A stretch of DNA of 64,000 bases, taken from NCBI RefSeq assembly GCF_014636935.1, contig NZ_BMES01000002.1:911421-975420 (forward strand), written 5' to 3'. This DNA is from Alsobacter metallidurans (GTDB taxonomy: Bacteria > Pseudomonadota > Alphaproteobacteria > Rhizobiales > Beijerinckiaceae). Made by a program: the position numbers and the translations under genes. Below the pieces are notes generated by a model that did no database searches, was not told the DNA's origin, and worked only from the letters and a program-made list of their open reading frames with translations. Of this stretch, positions 8,501-16,591 are shown piece after piece. Numbering within the stretch: the first letter of the stretch is position 1; the number at the start of each line of letters is the position of its first letter.

Positions 8501-8972
8501 CGAAATAACACAGGATGCCGTCGCCGATGAACCGGGCCACGAAGCCCTCGTAGCGGTTCACGATCTGCGTGCAGAAGGCCCGGTAAGCCTGGATGATCTC
8601 GAGATAATCCTCTGTGTCCATGCGGTCGGACAGCCGCGAGGACCCGACGAGGTCGCAGAACATCACCGTGAGATGGCGCCGCTCGGTGATCGTCTCGGCC
8701 TGCAATTCCGGGTGCGTCGTCGCCACCGTCACGGCCCCGCCGAGTCGCTCGCCGATGGCCCGCATCAGCCGCTTGCGCTGGCCGAGCGTGAAGCCCAGCT
8801 CCTTGAGATCCGCCTCCGTGATGTCGCCGAGCGTGTCGAACCCGACATGCTGCGCCGCCAGCGCCGGCCCAAGCTCCGCCAGGCCGTGCAGGGCCAGCCA
8901 ATCGATGAAGCTTGTTTCGGATTCGGACACTCGACGCGAACTCAGCGCAGCGCTTCCGCCAGAATGCCTCAT
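5583..8972 (-). CDS. SAM domain / class III nucleotide cyclase / AAA ATPase / TPR regulatory protein
   Basis: 1129 residues from the ATG at 8972. A GTG at 9023 is possible but would cover the palindrome at 9009-9024, so the shorter start is preferred. SAM domain at about 18-75 (FIDWLALHGLAELGPALAAQ). Cyclase domain at about 97-275 with both metal aspartates (FCDLVGSS, D107; FIGDGILCYFG, D151), GVVIVGDL and the VGATPNLAARI segment (Asn225, Arg229), so it looks competent to make cAMP or cGMP. Walker A GEAGIGKS at 325-332, a Walker B-like LLLIVEDIHWLD further on, and a long helical TPR-like C-terminus. Such proteins sense a signal through the ATPase/TPR part. It is coupled to ycaO by a GTGA overlap, which ties the cyclase to the peptide-modifying enzymes. 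Confidence 0.88.
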   Translation of the reverse strand: MRHSGGSAALSSRRVSESETSFIDWLALHGLAELGPALAAQHVGFDTLGDITEADLKELGFTLGQRKRLMRAIGERLGGAVTVATTHPELQAETITERRHLTVMFCDLVGSSRLSDRMDTEDYLEIIQAYRAFCTQIVNRYEGFVARFIGDGILCYFGYPIGHENDAERAVRAGLEITRGLGAVTTPDGSVLEARIGLTTGVVIVGDLYAPGGSERQEIVGATPNLAARIHSAARPGEVLVAESTYRLVRGLFTCESLGRRVFRGFSTETALWRVQGERRMTTRFRARRGRRPATLVNRVVELEMLRTHWKRSLVGEGGGLVIVGEAGIGKSRVVEHFAHGVEGAEAVVHRYTAGPFSAQSPLFPLIAFLTRAASIRRGDDVGTRRRKLENLIWGDEETRRAGMPILAELLSVDIEQRLNGELSPRQIREQTFAFVIDQMERRAAASPLLLIVEDIHWLDPTSLELLEQLIPRLERQRILLIATCRDEEQVEWIERSGLAVLRQGRLDPEHARALIQTVLGDRRIDPTFAAQIVSKTDGNPLFLEEFTSTVVDAVEQASGLDRFAVAAMPPIPDSLHEILVARLDQAGEAKTLAQVGAVLGRSFSRPLIEAVAAREGAGFDGSIAALLASGLLFETQEQGEAHYSFKHALVQDAAYRTLLRDRRWRLHAVAAEEIRRLTPEVEREQPEMLAHHLTEANLYDQAVTFWLRAGERNLQRSALPEAVTQLRRCLEVLGHLPPEPEHLEQRLRVLVLLGPALISLKGPGSREVEDIYTSAYETCRLLPESRTHYPVFWGWWRMSEDYRDKTRRFEALLERAQVRSDPELLLQAHHCGWGSYFGLAQFGACCEHIDKGLAIYEAGDYRHHATLYGNHDAKVCALGERALVYWLQGAPEQALAQERRAMAWAAELGHDGSYSHCIDIAVMHSAYRRDIPAVRERAATMLRLAEEKGFSDHLSKGRLFLGWTAALGGDPLGGLAMLREGLAQQKDSGTSEDFPVYYCMLAEVLELAGRPDEGLAELEYVHDVCNAAGLRIWMPEVLRRIGELRAGTGAGGRDAEAALREALALAHAQDARALGVRAALSLARARGRAGDHEEARAILRPYLTGAPEWLAQADVQAAHALYGAGADA

Positions 8973-9008
8973 CAGAGGTCCCGGCGGCAAGCGGGCGCGA
9001 GTTTTCGA

Positions 9009-9024
9009 CGTGAAAACAATCACA
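9009..9024. promoter_or_regulatory. CRP-type palindrome before the cyclase-ycaO-tfuA operon
   Basis: On the plus strand it reads CGTGA-AAACAA-TCACA, nine of ten positions of the TGTGA-N6-TCACA consensus. It sits 37-52 nt upstream of the chosen cyclase start. The exact form of the same motif lies before the repeat-protein gene at 1616-1631. No promoter hexamers stand out clearly nearby. Confidence 0.45.
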
Positions 9025-9073
9025 ACGCGCAGTGGGTTGTTGTTTTCGGCGCGATTCAGGCGCTCGGCAGCCC

Positions 9074-9219
9074 ACCGTCCCCTTGAGGGGGAGGGTCGAC
9101 GGGCGAAGCCCGGCGGGGTGGGGTGCAGCCGGGGAAGAGCGCGGTTGTGCCAACGAGGCTACCGCCCACCGTCACCTCACCCCGCCGCTGCGCGGCGACC
9201 CTCCCCCTCAAGGGAGGGT
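9074..9219. repeat. Inverted pair of a dispersed GAGGGGGAGGGTCG element
   Basis: One copy runs 9074-9125 (CCCCTTGAGGGGGAGGGTCG, then a GGGCGAAGCCC stem), the other is inverted at 9173-9219 (GACCCTCCCCCTCAAGGGAG). A third copy is at 741-792. They fill the gap between the anti-sigma stop and the cyclase operon start; no gene is seen. The pair could fold into one large hairpin and end transcription. Confidence 0.7.
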
Positions 9220-9235
9220 AAAGGGCGCGCTGCTC

Positions 9236-9916
9236 TTACTCCGGGATGAGCTTGCCCGAATAGATCACGGGGCCGGTCGGGCCGCCCGTGGGGGAGCCGC
9301 CGGAGGGTTCCACCGACACCGCGAAGGTGATGGAGGTGCGGGCGTCGTTGCGTAGTTCGGCGGGGGCGGCGACCTGCTGGGCGCCGTCGTGGACGACGCC
9401 GAGGGAGCGCGGGGCGGCGCCGTCGCGGATGTACCAGAGTTCGAGGCTGCGGCCCGCGGGCGGCTCCATGGCGACGGGGCGCAGCGTCACCGCGCCGGTG
9501 GCGACGTCGACGCGCACGATCAGGGCCGGGAGGTCGCCGCTGCGGTTGACCACGGCGACGTAGCGGCCGGCCGCGGGCGGCGCGGCGGGGCGCAGCCAGG
9601 GGGCGATCGCCAGGCTGGCGGCCAGCGCGGCCGCGACGCCCGTGGCGACGCGCCAGCGCAGCACCTGGCGGCGCAGCTGGACGACCGGGTCTGGACCGAT
9701 GGCCTGCGCGATGGCGCGCCAGACGTCCGCGGTCGGGCTCACCGGCTCGACTCCTTGCGCCAGCGGCGACAGGCGGCGCTCCCAATCGGCGACGAGCGCC
9801 CGCAGCGCGGGGTCGCGCTCCAGCGCGCGCCCGAACGCGGCGCGCTCGTCGGCCCCGAGGGTGCCGAGCACGTACTCGCCCGCCAGGGCGTCGGCGTCTT
9901 CGGGCGTCATGGGCAT
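9236..9916 (-). CDS. RskA-type anti-sigma factor (membrane)
   Basis: 226 residues. Two ATGs (9916, 9910) are possible; the second overlaps the sigma stop codon as ATGA, which makes sigma and anti-sigma translation coupled either way. The N-terminal 75 residues (PEDADALAGEYVLGTLGADE) are the cytoplasmic sigma-binding part; the HxxxCxxC zinc motif is absent. One membrane segment, VATGVAAALAASLAIAPWL, is followed by a periplasmic RskA-like domain (GRSLELWYIRDGAAPRSLGV). It should hold the neighbouring ECF sigma factor inactive at the membrane until an envelope or redox signal leads to its proteolysis. The stress sensed is not evident. Confidence 0.85.
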   Translation of the reverse strand: MPMTPEDADALAGEYVLGTLGADERAAFGRALERDPALRALVADWERRLSPLAQGVEPVSPTADVWRAIAQAIGPDPVVQLRRQVLRWRVATGVAAALAASLAIAPWLRPAAPPAAGRYVAVVNRSGDLPALIVRVDVATGAVTLRPVAMEPPAGRSLELWYIRDGAAPRSLGVVHDGAQQVAAPAELRNDARTSITFAVSVEPSGGSPTGGPTGPVIYSGKLIPE

Positions 9917-10476
9917 GGCGGATCCAAGCACACGCGCAGCGCCGCCAAGCCACGGCGCAGCCACGTCTTGATGGTGTTCACGTTGCGACCGAAGCGGTCG
10001 GCCAGCTCCTCGCGACTGTAGCCTTCGCAGTAGGCGAGCACGAGGCACTGGCGCAGTTCGCCCTCGACCTGCCCCAGACATTGCCGCAGGGCCTGGGCGT
10101 CGACCCGGTCGACGCTCTCCCCGGCCGGATCGGCGAGGCTTTCCAGCCACCCGCCATCCTCGTCGCCCGCCGGAGCGCTCGCGATGGGCTCGGCCTTGCG
10201 GCTGCGGACCACGTCGATGGCGCGGTTGCGCGCGATGGCGCCGAGCCACGTCATCGGCGCGCCGGCCTCGGGCGAGTACCGGTTCGCATTGCGCCAGACG
10301 CGCAGGTAAACATCCTGAAGGATCTCCTCGGCCAAGGCCTTGTCCCTAAGGATACGAACCGCAATCCCAAGGAGTTTCGGAGACGTGGCGTCATAGAGAT
10401 CGCGAAACGCGCGCCGGTCGCCGGCGCCGACGGACTGAAGCAAAACGGAAAGATCGGTCGCCGCCACTACGCGCAC
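9907..10476 (-). CDS. ECF RNA polymerase sigma factor (SigK/RpoE-like)
   Basis: 189 residues from a GTG at 10476, chosen because CCGGGGG lies at ribosome-site distance; a TTG at 10497 would add seven residues. Region 2 is seen in FRDLYDATSPKLLGIAVRIL and EILQDVYLRVWRNANRY. Region 4 is in CLVLAYCEGYSREELADRF followed by NVNTIKTWLRRGLAAL, the -35 recognition helix. The gene overlaps its anti-sigma partner. Such pairs usually control their own promoter, but I cannot point to a convincing ECF promoter in the roughly 80 bases upstream. Confidence 0.9.
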   Translation of the reverse strand: MRVVAATDLSVLLQSVGAGDRRAFRDLYDATSPKLLGIAVRILRDKALAEEILQDVYLRVWRNANRYSPEAGAPMTWLGAIARNRAIDVVRSRKAEPIASAPAGDEDGGWLESLADPAGESVDRVDAQALRQCLGQVEGELRQCLVLAYCEGYSREELADRFGRNVNTIKTWLRRGLAALRVCLDPPCP

Positions 10477-10555
10477 CCTTGCAGCCCCCGGAGGCAAATA
10501 CTCGCAGAGGGCGCGCTTGGTTCACTTTCGCACGCCGGGATGATCGGACCGGGCC

Positions 10556-11437
10556 TCAGCCGCCCTGGATGAACGCAACCACGTCGTCCAGAACCGGCGC
10601 GCGTTCGCGCAGCGGCTTCGACAAGGCGAGCAAAATGCCCGCATGGCTGACGCCCGGATAGGCGCGCTCCACAACGCGCGTTCCCAGGCTGCGCAGCACC
10701 TCGGCGAGCTTGCGCGAGTTGCGCGGCAGCACGGTGGTGTCCTCGGTCCCGTAGGCGAGAAAAGCCGGCGGCGCGCCCCGCCGCGCGATCGAGACGGGCT
10801 GGGTTTCCTGCGGCCGCGGCCACTGGCCAAAAGCCTCGCGGGCGGCGCCGACGTCGAACGGGTAGAAATCATATGGGCCCGCGAGTCCGACCAGCCCGCG
10901 ATAAGGAGCGCCGCGCAACCCGACATCCCGCGTAAATGCGGGGTTCAGCGCCAGCATGGCGGCGCTGTATGCGCCGGCCGAGTGACCCATGATAAAGAGG
11001 CGCGCCGGATCGCCGCCAAAGCGGCCGATCTCGCTCTTGACCCAGCGGGTCGCGAGCGCGCCGTCCTCCACGAAGCCCGGATAGCGGACCTGCGGGACCA
11101 GCCGGTAGTCCATCACCACGGTGACGATCCCACGCGCCGCGAGCGCCCGGCCAACAAACGCATAGTCGGCCCGCGCCCCACTATTCCAGGACCCGCCATA
11201 GATGAAGAGCGCCACGGGCCGGCGCTTCGCCGCCCTCGCGCCGGCGGACTCGTCTGGGACGAACACGTCGAGCTTGTGCCGGGGATCCGGCCCATAGGAA
11301 ACGCCCTCGGCCGCGAGCCGGGCGCCGGAGTCGGCGGGCGTCACCGCATTGAAGACGCCGAGCGCCGAGCAGGAGGACAGAACGGGGGCGAGCAGGCCGG
11401 CCGTCAGAAGGGCGCGGCGGGACGGCGATGCGGGCAT
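10556..11437 (-). CDS. Exported alpha/beta-hydrolase (carboxylesterase-like), putative lipoprotein
   Basis: 293 residues from the ATG at 11437; the longer open frame upstream is an artefact. The N-terminus MPASPSRRALLTAGLLAPVL is followed by LSSC, a lipobox-like signal with a twin-arginine flavour. Catalytic elements of the esterase/lipase (BD-FAE-like) fold: oxyanion region IYGGSWNSG, nucleophile elbow GHSAG, Asp in GTEDTTV and His in VSHAGI. It should hydrolyse a small ester at the outer face of the inner membrane or in the periplasm; the substrate is unknown. It is divergent from the Gfo/Idh oxidoreductase gene, with about 205 bases between. Confidence 0.82.
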   Translation of the reverse strand: MPASPSRRALLTAGLLAPVLSSCSALGVFNAVTPADSGARLAAEGVSYGPDPRHKLDVFVPDESAGARAAKRRPVALFIYGGSWNSGARADYAFVGRALAARGIVTVVMDYRLVPQVRYPGFVEDGALATRWVKSEIGRFGGDPARLFIMGHSAGAYSAAMLALNPAFTRDVGLRGAPYRGLVGLAGPYDFYPFDVGAAREAFGQWPRPQETQPVSIARRGAPPAFLAYGTEDTTVLPRNSRKLAEVLRSLGTRVVERAYPGVSHAGILLALSKPLRERAPVLDDVVAFIQGG

Positions 11438-11642
11438 GCGGATCTCTGGCGCGAAGGAATGGGAAACATGAACTTCGTGCAAATACGCGCCAACCCGCCG
11501 GTTGGTTGAGGCCAGGCCCACGCAATCGGCAGCGCGCCCTTGTCGCACCCCTGACCGCGCCCCGGGGGCGGAACACCGGCCGGGAGGCCACGTTTCCCCG
11601 GCGGCGCATCGGCCGCCCTCGCGACCACGGAGACGACCCCCC

Positions 11643-12959
11643 ATGAGCGACACCCTGGACCGCCCCTCCGAGCACCGCTGGAGCCGCCGCGGCCTGCTGC
11701 TGGCCGGAGGCGTCGGCGTGGGCGGCGTCGGGCTGGCGGGGCTCGCCGCCCCGGTTCTCGCCCAGGCTCCGGCGCCTCGCGAGCCGCTCGACGTAGGCGG
11801 GGTTTCGGGCGGCAAGGTGCAGTTCCAGCCCATTGCGGCCGGCACCGAGCCGGCGCAGAAGCCCAAGCCCGCTCCGCTGCCGCCGGCCGAGCGCGTCGGC
11901 TTCGCGATCGCGGGCATCGGACGACTGGCGCTCGAGGAGGTGATCCCGGCTTTCGGCGAAACCCGGATGGCCAAGATTGCCGCGCTGGTGTCCGGTTCGC
12001 CCGAAAAGGCCGGGCAGGTCGGCCAGTCGCTCGGCCTCGCGCCGAGCTCGCTCTATGACTACGCCAGCTTCGACCGCATCGCGGACGACCCGGCCGTGCA
12101 GGTGGTCTACGTGATCACCCCGAATGCGCTGCACAAGGACCTGGTTCTGCGCGCCGCCCGCGCCGGCAAGCATGTGCTGTGCGAAAAGCCCATGGCGGTG
12201 AGCTCCGCCGAAGCGCGCGAGATGACGGAAGCCTGCGCCAAGGCGGGCGTCAAGCTGATGGTCGCGTATCGCTCGCAATTCCAGAAGCACCACAGGGCGC
12301 TGCAGGACATGATGCGCTCGGGCGCGCTCGGGGCCATCCGCGGCATCGAGGCCGTGAACGTGCAGAACCAGGGCGATCCGCGCCAATGGCGCCTGCGCAA
12401 GGCGCTGGCCGGCGGTGGCTCGCTGCCCGACATCGGGCTCTACTGCCTCAACGAGGCGCGGTTCCTGTTGGGCGAGGAGCCCGTGGCGGTGTCGGCGCGC
12501 ATCCACAGCCCGCCCGGCGACCCGCGCTTCGCCGAGGTGGAGGACAGCGTCGCGTTCACGCTGCAGTTTCCCTCCGGCGTGATCGCCAACTGCTTCACGA
12601 GCTACAGCGCCTTCAAGGGCCAGCATCTGCTGGTGAACGGAGCCGAAGGCTGGATGCGCATGGACAAGGCCTTCGCGTATCGCGGCCAGCAGCTGCACCA
12701 TGGCGTGCTGCAGGACGGCCAGGAGGTGCAGCGCACCCTCACGGTGGCGGCCGGCAACCAGTTCGCCGACGAGATCGACCACATGGCCCAGTGCGTGCGC
12801 GAGAACCGCAAGCCGCGCACGCCCGGCGAGGAAGGCGTGCAGGACCACGTGCTGATGGAGGCGATCTACGAGGCCGCCGCGAGCGGCCGGACGGTGACGC
12901 TGCCGGCCTCGCAGGGGCTCGACGTCACGCGCGGTCCGGCGCTGCCGAAGGAGGGCTAG
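11643..12959 (+). CDS. Tat-exported Gfo/Idh/MocA-family oxidoreductase (glucose-fructose oxidoreductase type)
   Basis: 438 residues. The ATG at 11643 follows GGAGACG and is used instead of a longer frame from 11502. The N-terminus carries a twin-arginine signal, WSRRGLLLAGG then a hydrophobic run ending VLAQA, so the enzyme is probably exported folded with its nucleotide, as in periplasmic glucose-fructose oxidoreductase. The NAD(P) fold shows FAIAGIGRLALEEVI; the catalytic Lys is in VLCEKPMAV; GGGSLPDIGLYCLN is the downstream active-site motif. The sugar substrate is not known. The 3' end overlaps the converging histidine kinase gene by 35 bases. Confidence 0.86.
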   Translation: MSDTLDRPSEHRWSRRGLLLAGGVGVGGVGLAGLAAPVLAQAPAPREPLDVGGVSGGKVQFQPIAAGTEPAQKPKPAPLPPAERVGFAIAGIGRLALEEVIPAFGETRMAKIAALVSGSPEKAGQVGQSLGLAPSSLYDYASFDRIADDPAVQVVYVITPNALHKDLVLRAARAGKHVLCEKPMAVSSAEAREMTEACAKAGVKLMVAYRSQFQKHHRALQDMMRSGALGAIRGIEAVNVQNQGDPRQWRLRKALAGGGSLPDIGLYCLNEARFLLGEEPVAVSARIHSPPGDPRFAEVEDSVAFTLQFPSGVIANCFTSYSAFKGQHLLVNGAEGWMRMDKAFAYRGQQLHHGVLQDGQEVQRTLTVAAGNQFADEIDHMAQCVRENRKPRTPGEEGVQDHVLMEAIYEAAASGRTVTLPASQGLDVTRGPALPKEG

Positions 12960-14994
12960 CCACGGCCTCGTCACGGGGGAAATACATCGACACAACGGTG
13001 CCGACGCCCGGCTCCGAGCGGGCGCGCACGAAGCCGCCGGACTGGCGCACATAGCCGAAGATCTGGCTGAGGCCGAGGCCCGTGCCCTTGCCTTCCGGCT
13101 TGGTGGTGAAGAACGGCTCGAAGGCCCGCGCCAGCGTGGCCTCGTCCATGCCCGCTCCCCGGTCCTCCACCTCCACGAGCACGTAGTCGCGTTCGGCCGC
13201 GCCGCCGCCCTCGGCGGGCGCGCTGCCGGCCGGCGCGTTGCGGGCGCGCAGCTGGATCCGCCCGCCTTCCGGCATGGCGTCGCGCGCGTTCACGGCGAGG
13301 TTCAGCACGGCGTTCTCGAACTGGCTGCGATCGGCCAGAGTCGGCCAGACGGGCTCCGTCCGGATCTCGATCTGATAGCGCGAGCCCAGCGTGCGGGTCA
13401 GGAGCTCCTGCAGGTCGGCCAGTTCGTGGCCGAGATCGAGCCGCTCGGGCTCCAGCGGCTGCTGGCGCGCGAAGGCGAGCAGGCGCTGGGTGAGCGCCGA
13501 GGCGCGCTTGGCGCCGTCCATCGCGCCCTCCACGAAGGCGCCCACGTTTGTGTCGCCGCGCGCGAGGCGCTTTTGCACCAGCTGCAGGCCGCTCAGCACC
13601 ACGGCGAGCATGTTGTTGAAGTCGTGCGCGATGCCGCCGGCGAGCTGGCCGATGGCGTCCATCTTCTGCATCTGCCGCAACGTGCGCTCGGCCACCATGA
13701 GCTTCTCGGTTCGGGCCTCGACCTCGCGCTCGAGCTGCGCGCGCGATTTCGCCAGCACCTCGCGGGCGTCGACGATGTCCTGGATGTCCGTGCAGGTCCC
13801 GAACCAGCGCGTGATCGCGCCCGTCTGGTCGCGCACCGGCTGGGCCCGGCCGAGGACCCAGCGATACTCGCCCGAGGCGTGCCGGAGCCGGTACTCGATA
13901 TGGTAGGGATCGCCGGTCGCCAGGCTGCGCCGCCAGGTCCGCGCGGCCCGCTCCTGGTCGTCCGGGTGGAACACGCCGTTCCAGCGCTCGCCGTCCGTCG
14001 CCCCGCGTGGCAGGCCCGTGAAGCTGTACCAGCGGTCGTTGAAGTAATCGTGGTAGCCGTCCGGCCGGGTGGACCAGATCATCTGGTCCACCGAGTTGGC
14101 GATCGCCTGGAACCGCGCCTCGCTTTCGCGCAGGCGCTCCTCGCTCTCGCGCCGCTCTTCGATGTCGATCACCGAGCCGACATAGCCCAGAAACGTCCCT
14201 GCCGGATCGAAGCGCGGCGCGGCGGCGTCGATCACCAGCCTGTAGGCGCCGTCATGGCGGCGCAGCCGATACTCGATCCGAAACGGGGCCTTCGCGGCGT
14301 TGGCGGCCAGAAATGCGGCCTCGGCGGCGCCACGGTCCTCCGGGTGGATCGGATCAAGCCAGCCGAAGCCCGCCGCCTCGCCGAGGCTCTGCCCCGTGAA
14401 CGCGTACCAGTTGAGGTTGAGATACTCGCAATGGCCGGTGGGGTTCGTCACCCACACCATCACGGGCGCGTGGTCGGCCATTTCGCGGAACCGCGTCTCG
14501 CTCTCCTGCAGCCGGCGCTGGCCCAGAACCCGCTCGGTGACGTCGAGCACGATCGCGAGCGCGCCGCAGAACCGCCCGTCCTCGTCCGCGATCGGAGAGT
14601 AGCGCAGGTCCATCCAGACCTGCTCGGGCTCGCCGTTGCGGTTGAGCGACAGCTCCTGCTCGTCGAACGCCAGCGCCTCGCCGGCAAGGCTGCGCTCCAC
14701 CACAGAGCGGTTGAAATCGCGATAGTCCGGCCAGACGTCGAACGCCGATTGGCCCAGCGCCGCCGGGTGCCGCTTGCCGCAAACCTTGGCGTAGCCCGAG
14801 TTGTAGATGAGGACGCCCGTCTCGCCCCACAGCAGCGTCATGGGCACGGCGGAGCGCAGCATCGTGCTCACCGAAAGCTTCAGAACGGCCGGCCAGCCTG
14901 AAATCGGTCCAAGCGGCGTGCGCCCCCAGTCATGCGCCGCGATGAGGCTTCCCATGGGGTCGGGAACCCGAAGAAAGAGAGGCGCGTCGACCAC
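12925..14994 (-). CDS. PAS-domain sensor histidine kinase, cytoplasmic, no receiver
   Basis: 689 residues from a GTG at 14994; an internal ATG at 14955 is an alternative. There are three PAS segments, about 40-155 (VLIYNSGYAKVCGK), 165-285 (YLNLNWYAFTGQSLGEAAGF) and 295-405 (DYFNDRWYSFTGLPRG). A coiled linker follows to about 440, then the H-box GGIAHDFNNMLAVV with phospho-acceptor His457. The ATPase has its N-box NAVLNLAVNARDAMP (562-576), G1 EDRGAGMD, F-box FEPFFTTK and G2 GKGTGLGLS. No transmembrane segment, so the signal is intracellular. No response regulator gene lies next to it. It converges on the Gfo/Idh gene and overlaps its end. Confidence 0.9.
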   Translation of the reverse strand: MVDAPLFLRVPDPMGSLIAAHDWGRTPLGPISGWPAVLKLSVSTMLRSAVPMTLLWGETGVLIYNSGYAKVCGKRHPAALGQSAFDVWPDYRDFNRSVVERSLAGEALAFDEQELSLNRNGEPEQVWMDLRYSPIADEDGRFCGALAIVLDVTERVLGQRRLQESETRFREMADHAPVMVWVTNPTGHCEYLNLNWYAFTGQSLGEAAGFGWLDPIHPEDRGAAEAAFLAANAAKAPFRIEYRLRRHDGAYRLVIDAAAPRFDPAGTFLGYVGSVIDIEERRESEERLRESEARFQAIANSVDQMIWSTRPDGYHDYFNDRWYSFTGLPRGATDGERWNGVFHPDDQERAARTWRRSLATGDPYHIEYRLRHASGEYRWVLGRAQPVRDQTGAITRWFGTCTDIQDIVDAREVLAKSRAQLEREVEARTEKLMVAERTLRQMQKMDAIGQLAGGIAHDFNNMLAVVLSGLQLVQKRLARGDTNVGAFVEGAMDGAKRASALTQRLLAFARQQPLEPERLDLGHELADLQELLTRTLGSRYQIEIRTEPVWPTLADRSQFENAVLNLAVNARDAMPEGGRIQLRARNAPAGSAPAEGGGAAERDYVLVEVEDRGAGMDEATLARAFEPFFTTKPEGKGTGLGLSQIFGYVRQSGGFVRARSEPGVGTVVSMYFPRDEAVASPPSAAPDRA

Positions 14995-15115
14995 GTTCCA
15001 GGCGAACTCCTACGGTCGAAGACCGAAGCTGCGATGAACTTTCTTCTCTGGGGCCAGATCGAGCCGGCGGTCAACCAGAACCATTGGGAGTATGTGTATT
15101 ACACGTCATGGTCGT

Positions 15116-16537
15116 TTATGCACGGCGCCTGGCCAGCACGGCCGGGCCGGTCTCGCCGAGATCCCAGAACAGCCCGGCCATAATCCGCAGCGCCTCTTCG
15201 GCGACCGAACCGAGCAGGTGCTCGTCCGGCGCGTGCTGCGAGCAGGCCGGGTAGGAGTGCGGGACCCAGATCGTCGGCAAGCCAAGCGTTTCCGAGAAGG
15301 CGTCGTTGGGGATCGAGCCGCCCAGATTGGGCAGCAGCGCCGGCTTCTTGCCGCTCGTGCGCGCCAGCGAGGCCAGCGCCCAGTGCACCCAGGGATCCTC
15401 CGGGTCGAGCCGCGTGGCCGAGAAGGTCTCCATCCGGCTCGCCGCGATCGTGACGGCGTCATAGCCGCTCGCGTCGAAATGTCGCCGTATGGCGGCCAGC
15501 GCCTCGGTCGGGTCCGTGCCGACCACGAAGCGCAACTGCAGGGTGGCCCTGGCGACGCCCGGCACCGCATTGGCGGGCGCGCTCGGGATGCCGGTCTCGT
15601 AGGCCAGCACCTCCAGCGCGTTCCAGCCGAACACGCGCTCCTCCGGGGTGAGCCCGGGCTCGCCCCAATCGTGGTCGATCGCCGGATCGTTCGGCCCCCC
15701 GCCCACCGTCAGGTCGGCGAGCGCGGCGCGCACCGCCGGCGGGATCTCGCGCGGTTTGAGCGCGTCCAGCAGGATGCGGCCGTTGCGGTCCACCAAGGAG
15801 GCGATCGCGTTGGCCAGGATCGTGCCCGGATTGGCGAGCAGCCCGCCCCAGTTGCCCGAATGATGCGCTCCCTCGCGCAAGTTTACCGTGAGGTCGAAGT
15901 TCAGCGCCCCGCGCGAGCCCAGGAAGATCGTCGGCCGCTCGGCGCTGAGCCGCGGCCCGTCGGAGGCGATCAGCACGTCGGCGGCGAGCGCCTGCCCGTG
16001 CGCGCCGGCGAGCTGGCGCAGGCCCGGCGAACCGGTTTCCTCGCCCATTTCGATCAGCGCCTTGCAGTTGAACCCGAGACTGCCGCCGCGCTCGGCCATC
16101 ACCTGCGCGAGCGCCGCGATGTTGATGGCGTGCTGGCCCTTGTTGTCGGCCGCCCCTCGCCCGTACCAGCGGTCGCCATCCACGGTCACCGCCCAAGGGT
16201 CCCGATTCTCGCGCCACCGCCCCTCATGGCCGTTCACCACGTCGCCGTGGCCATACACCAGCACGGTCGGCAGATCCGCCCCCTCATGCCGTTCGGCCAG
16301 CAAAAACGGCGGCCCGCCTGCCACGGGGTTGTCCACCACCGACGACACGAAGCCGAGCTTGGCCAGCGCGGGCGCCATCGCGTCCGTCAGGTAGCCCCTC
16401 AGCTCGGCGCCACGTTCCCCCGACTGGCTCTCGGTGCGATGCGCCACGAGCGCCCGCAACTCGGACAGAAACGCCCCCGACGAAAAGTGCTCGGCCGCCC
16501 GCCGAACGGCGCCGTCGCGGGATGGGGTTGGGCTCAT
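15116..16537 (-). CDS. M20-family metallopeptidase (first of two)
   Basis: 473 residues from the ATG at 16537 (GCAGGAG at good spacing; another ATG two codons earlier sits directly on the ribosome site). Zinc-ligand motifs of the M20 family: VYGHGDVVNGHEG, GRGAADNKGQH, MGEETGSPG and a late His in PACSQHAPDEHLL. LREGAHHSGNWGG matches the dimerisation-domain motif of dipeptidase-type members. It is cytoplasmic, with no signal. It lies downstream of a related M20 gene in the same orientation, but a hairpin at 16592-16622 separates them, so expression may differ. Likely a dipeptidase or N-acyl-amino-acid amidohydrolase. Confidence 0.85.
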   Translation of the reverse strand: MSPTPSRDGAVRRAAEHFSSGAFLSELRALVAHRTESQSGERGAELRGYLTDAMAPALAKLGFVSSVVDNPVAGGPPFLLAERHEGADLPTVLVYGHGDVVNGHEGRWRENRDPWAVTVDGDRWYGRGAADNKGQHAINIAALAQVMAERGGSLGFNCKALIEMGEETGSPGLRQLAGAHGQALAADVLIASDGPRLSAERPTIFLGSRGALNFDLTVNLREGAHHSGNWGGLLANPGTILANAIASLVDRNGRILLDALKPREIPPAVRAALADLTVGGGPNDPAIDHDWGEPGLTPEERVFGWNALEVLAYETGIPSAPANAVPGVARATLQLRFVVGTDPTEALAAIRRHFDASGYDAVTIAASRMETFSATRLDPEDPWVHWALASLARTSGKKPALLPNLGGSIPNDAFSETLGLPTIWVPHSYPACSQHAPDEHLLGSVAEEALRIMAGLFWDLGETGPAVLARRRA

Positions 16538-16591
16538 GGACATCTCCTGCCGGGCGGCGTGACCGCAACCTAGTTCAGCGACGGCGCGGAG

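Noticed and set aside
15092-16573. Long plus-strand frame (493 aa) opposite the first M20 gene
   Set aside because: Low-complexity Arg/His/Gln composition and no domain; the minus strand has all M20 zinc motifs.
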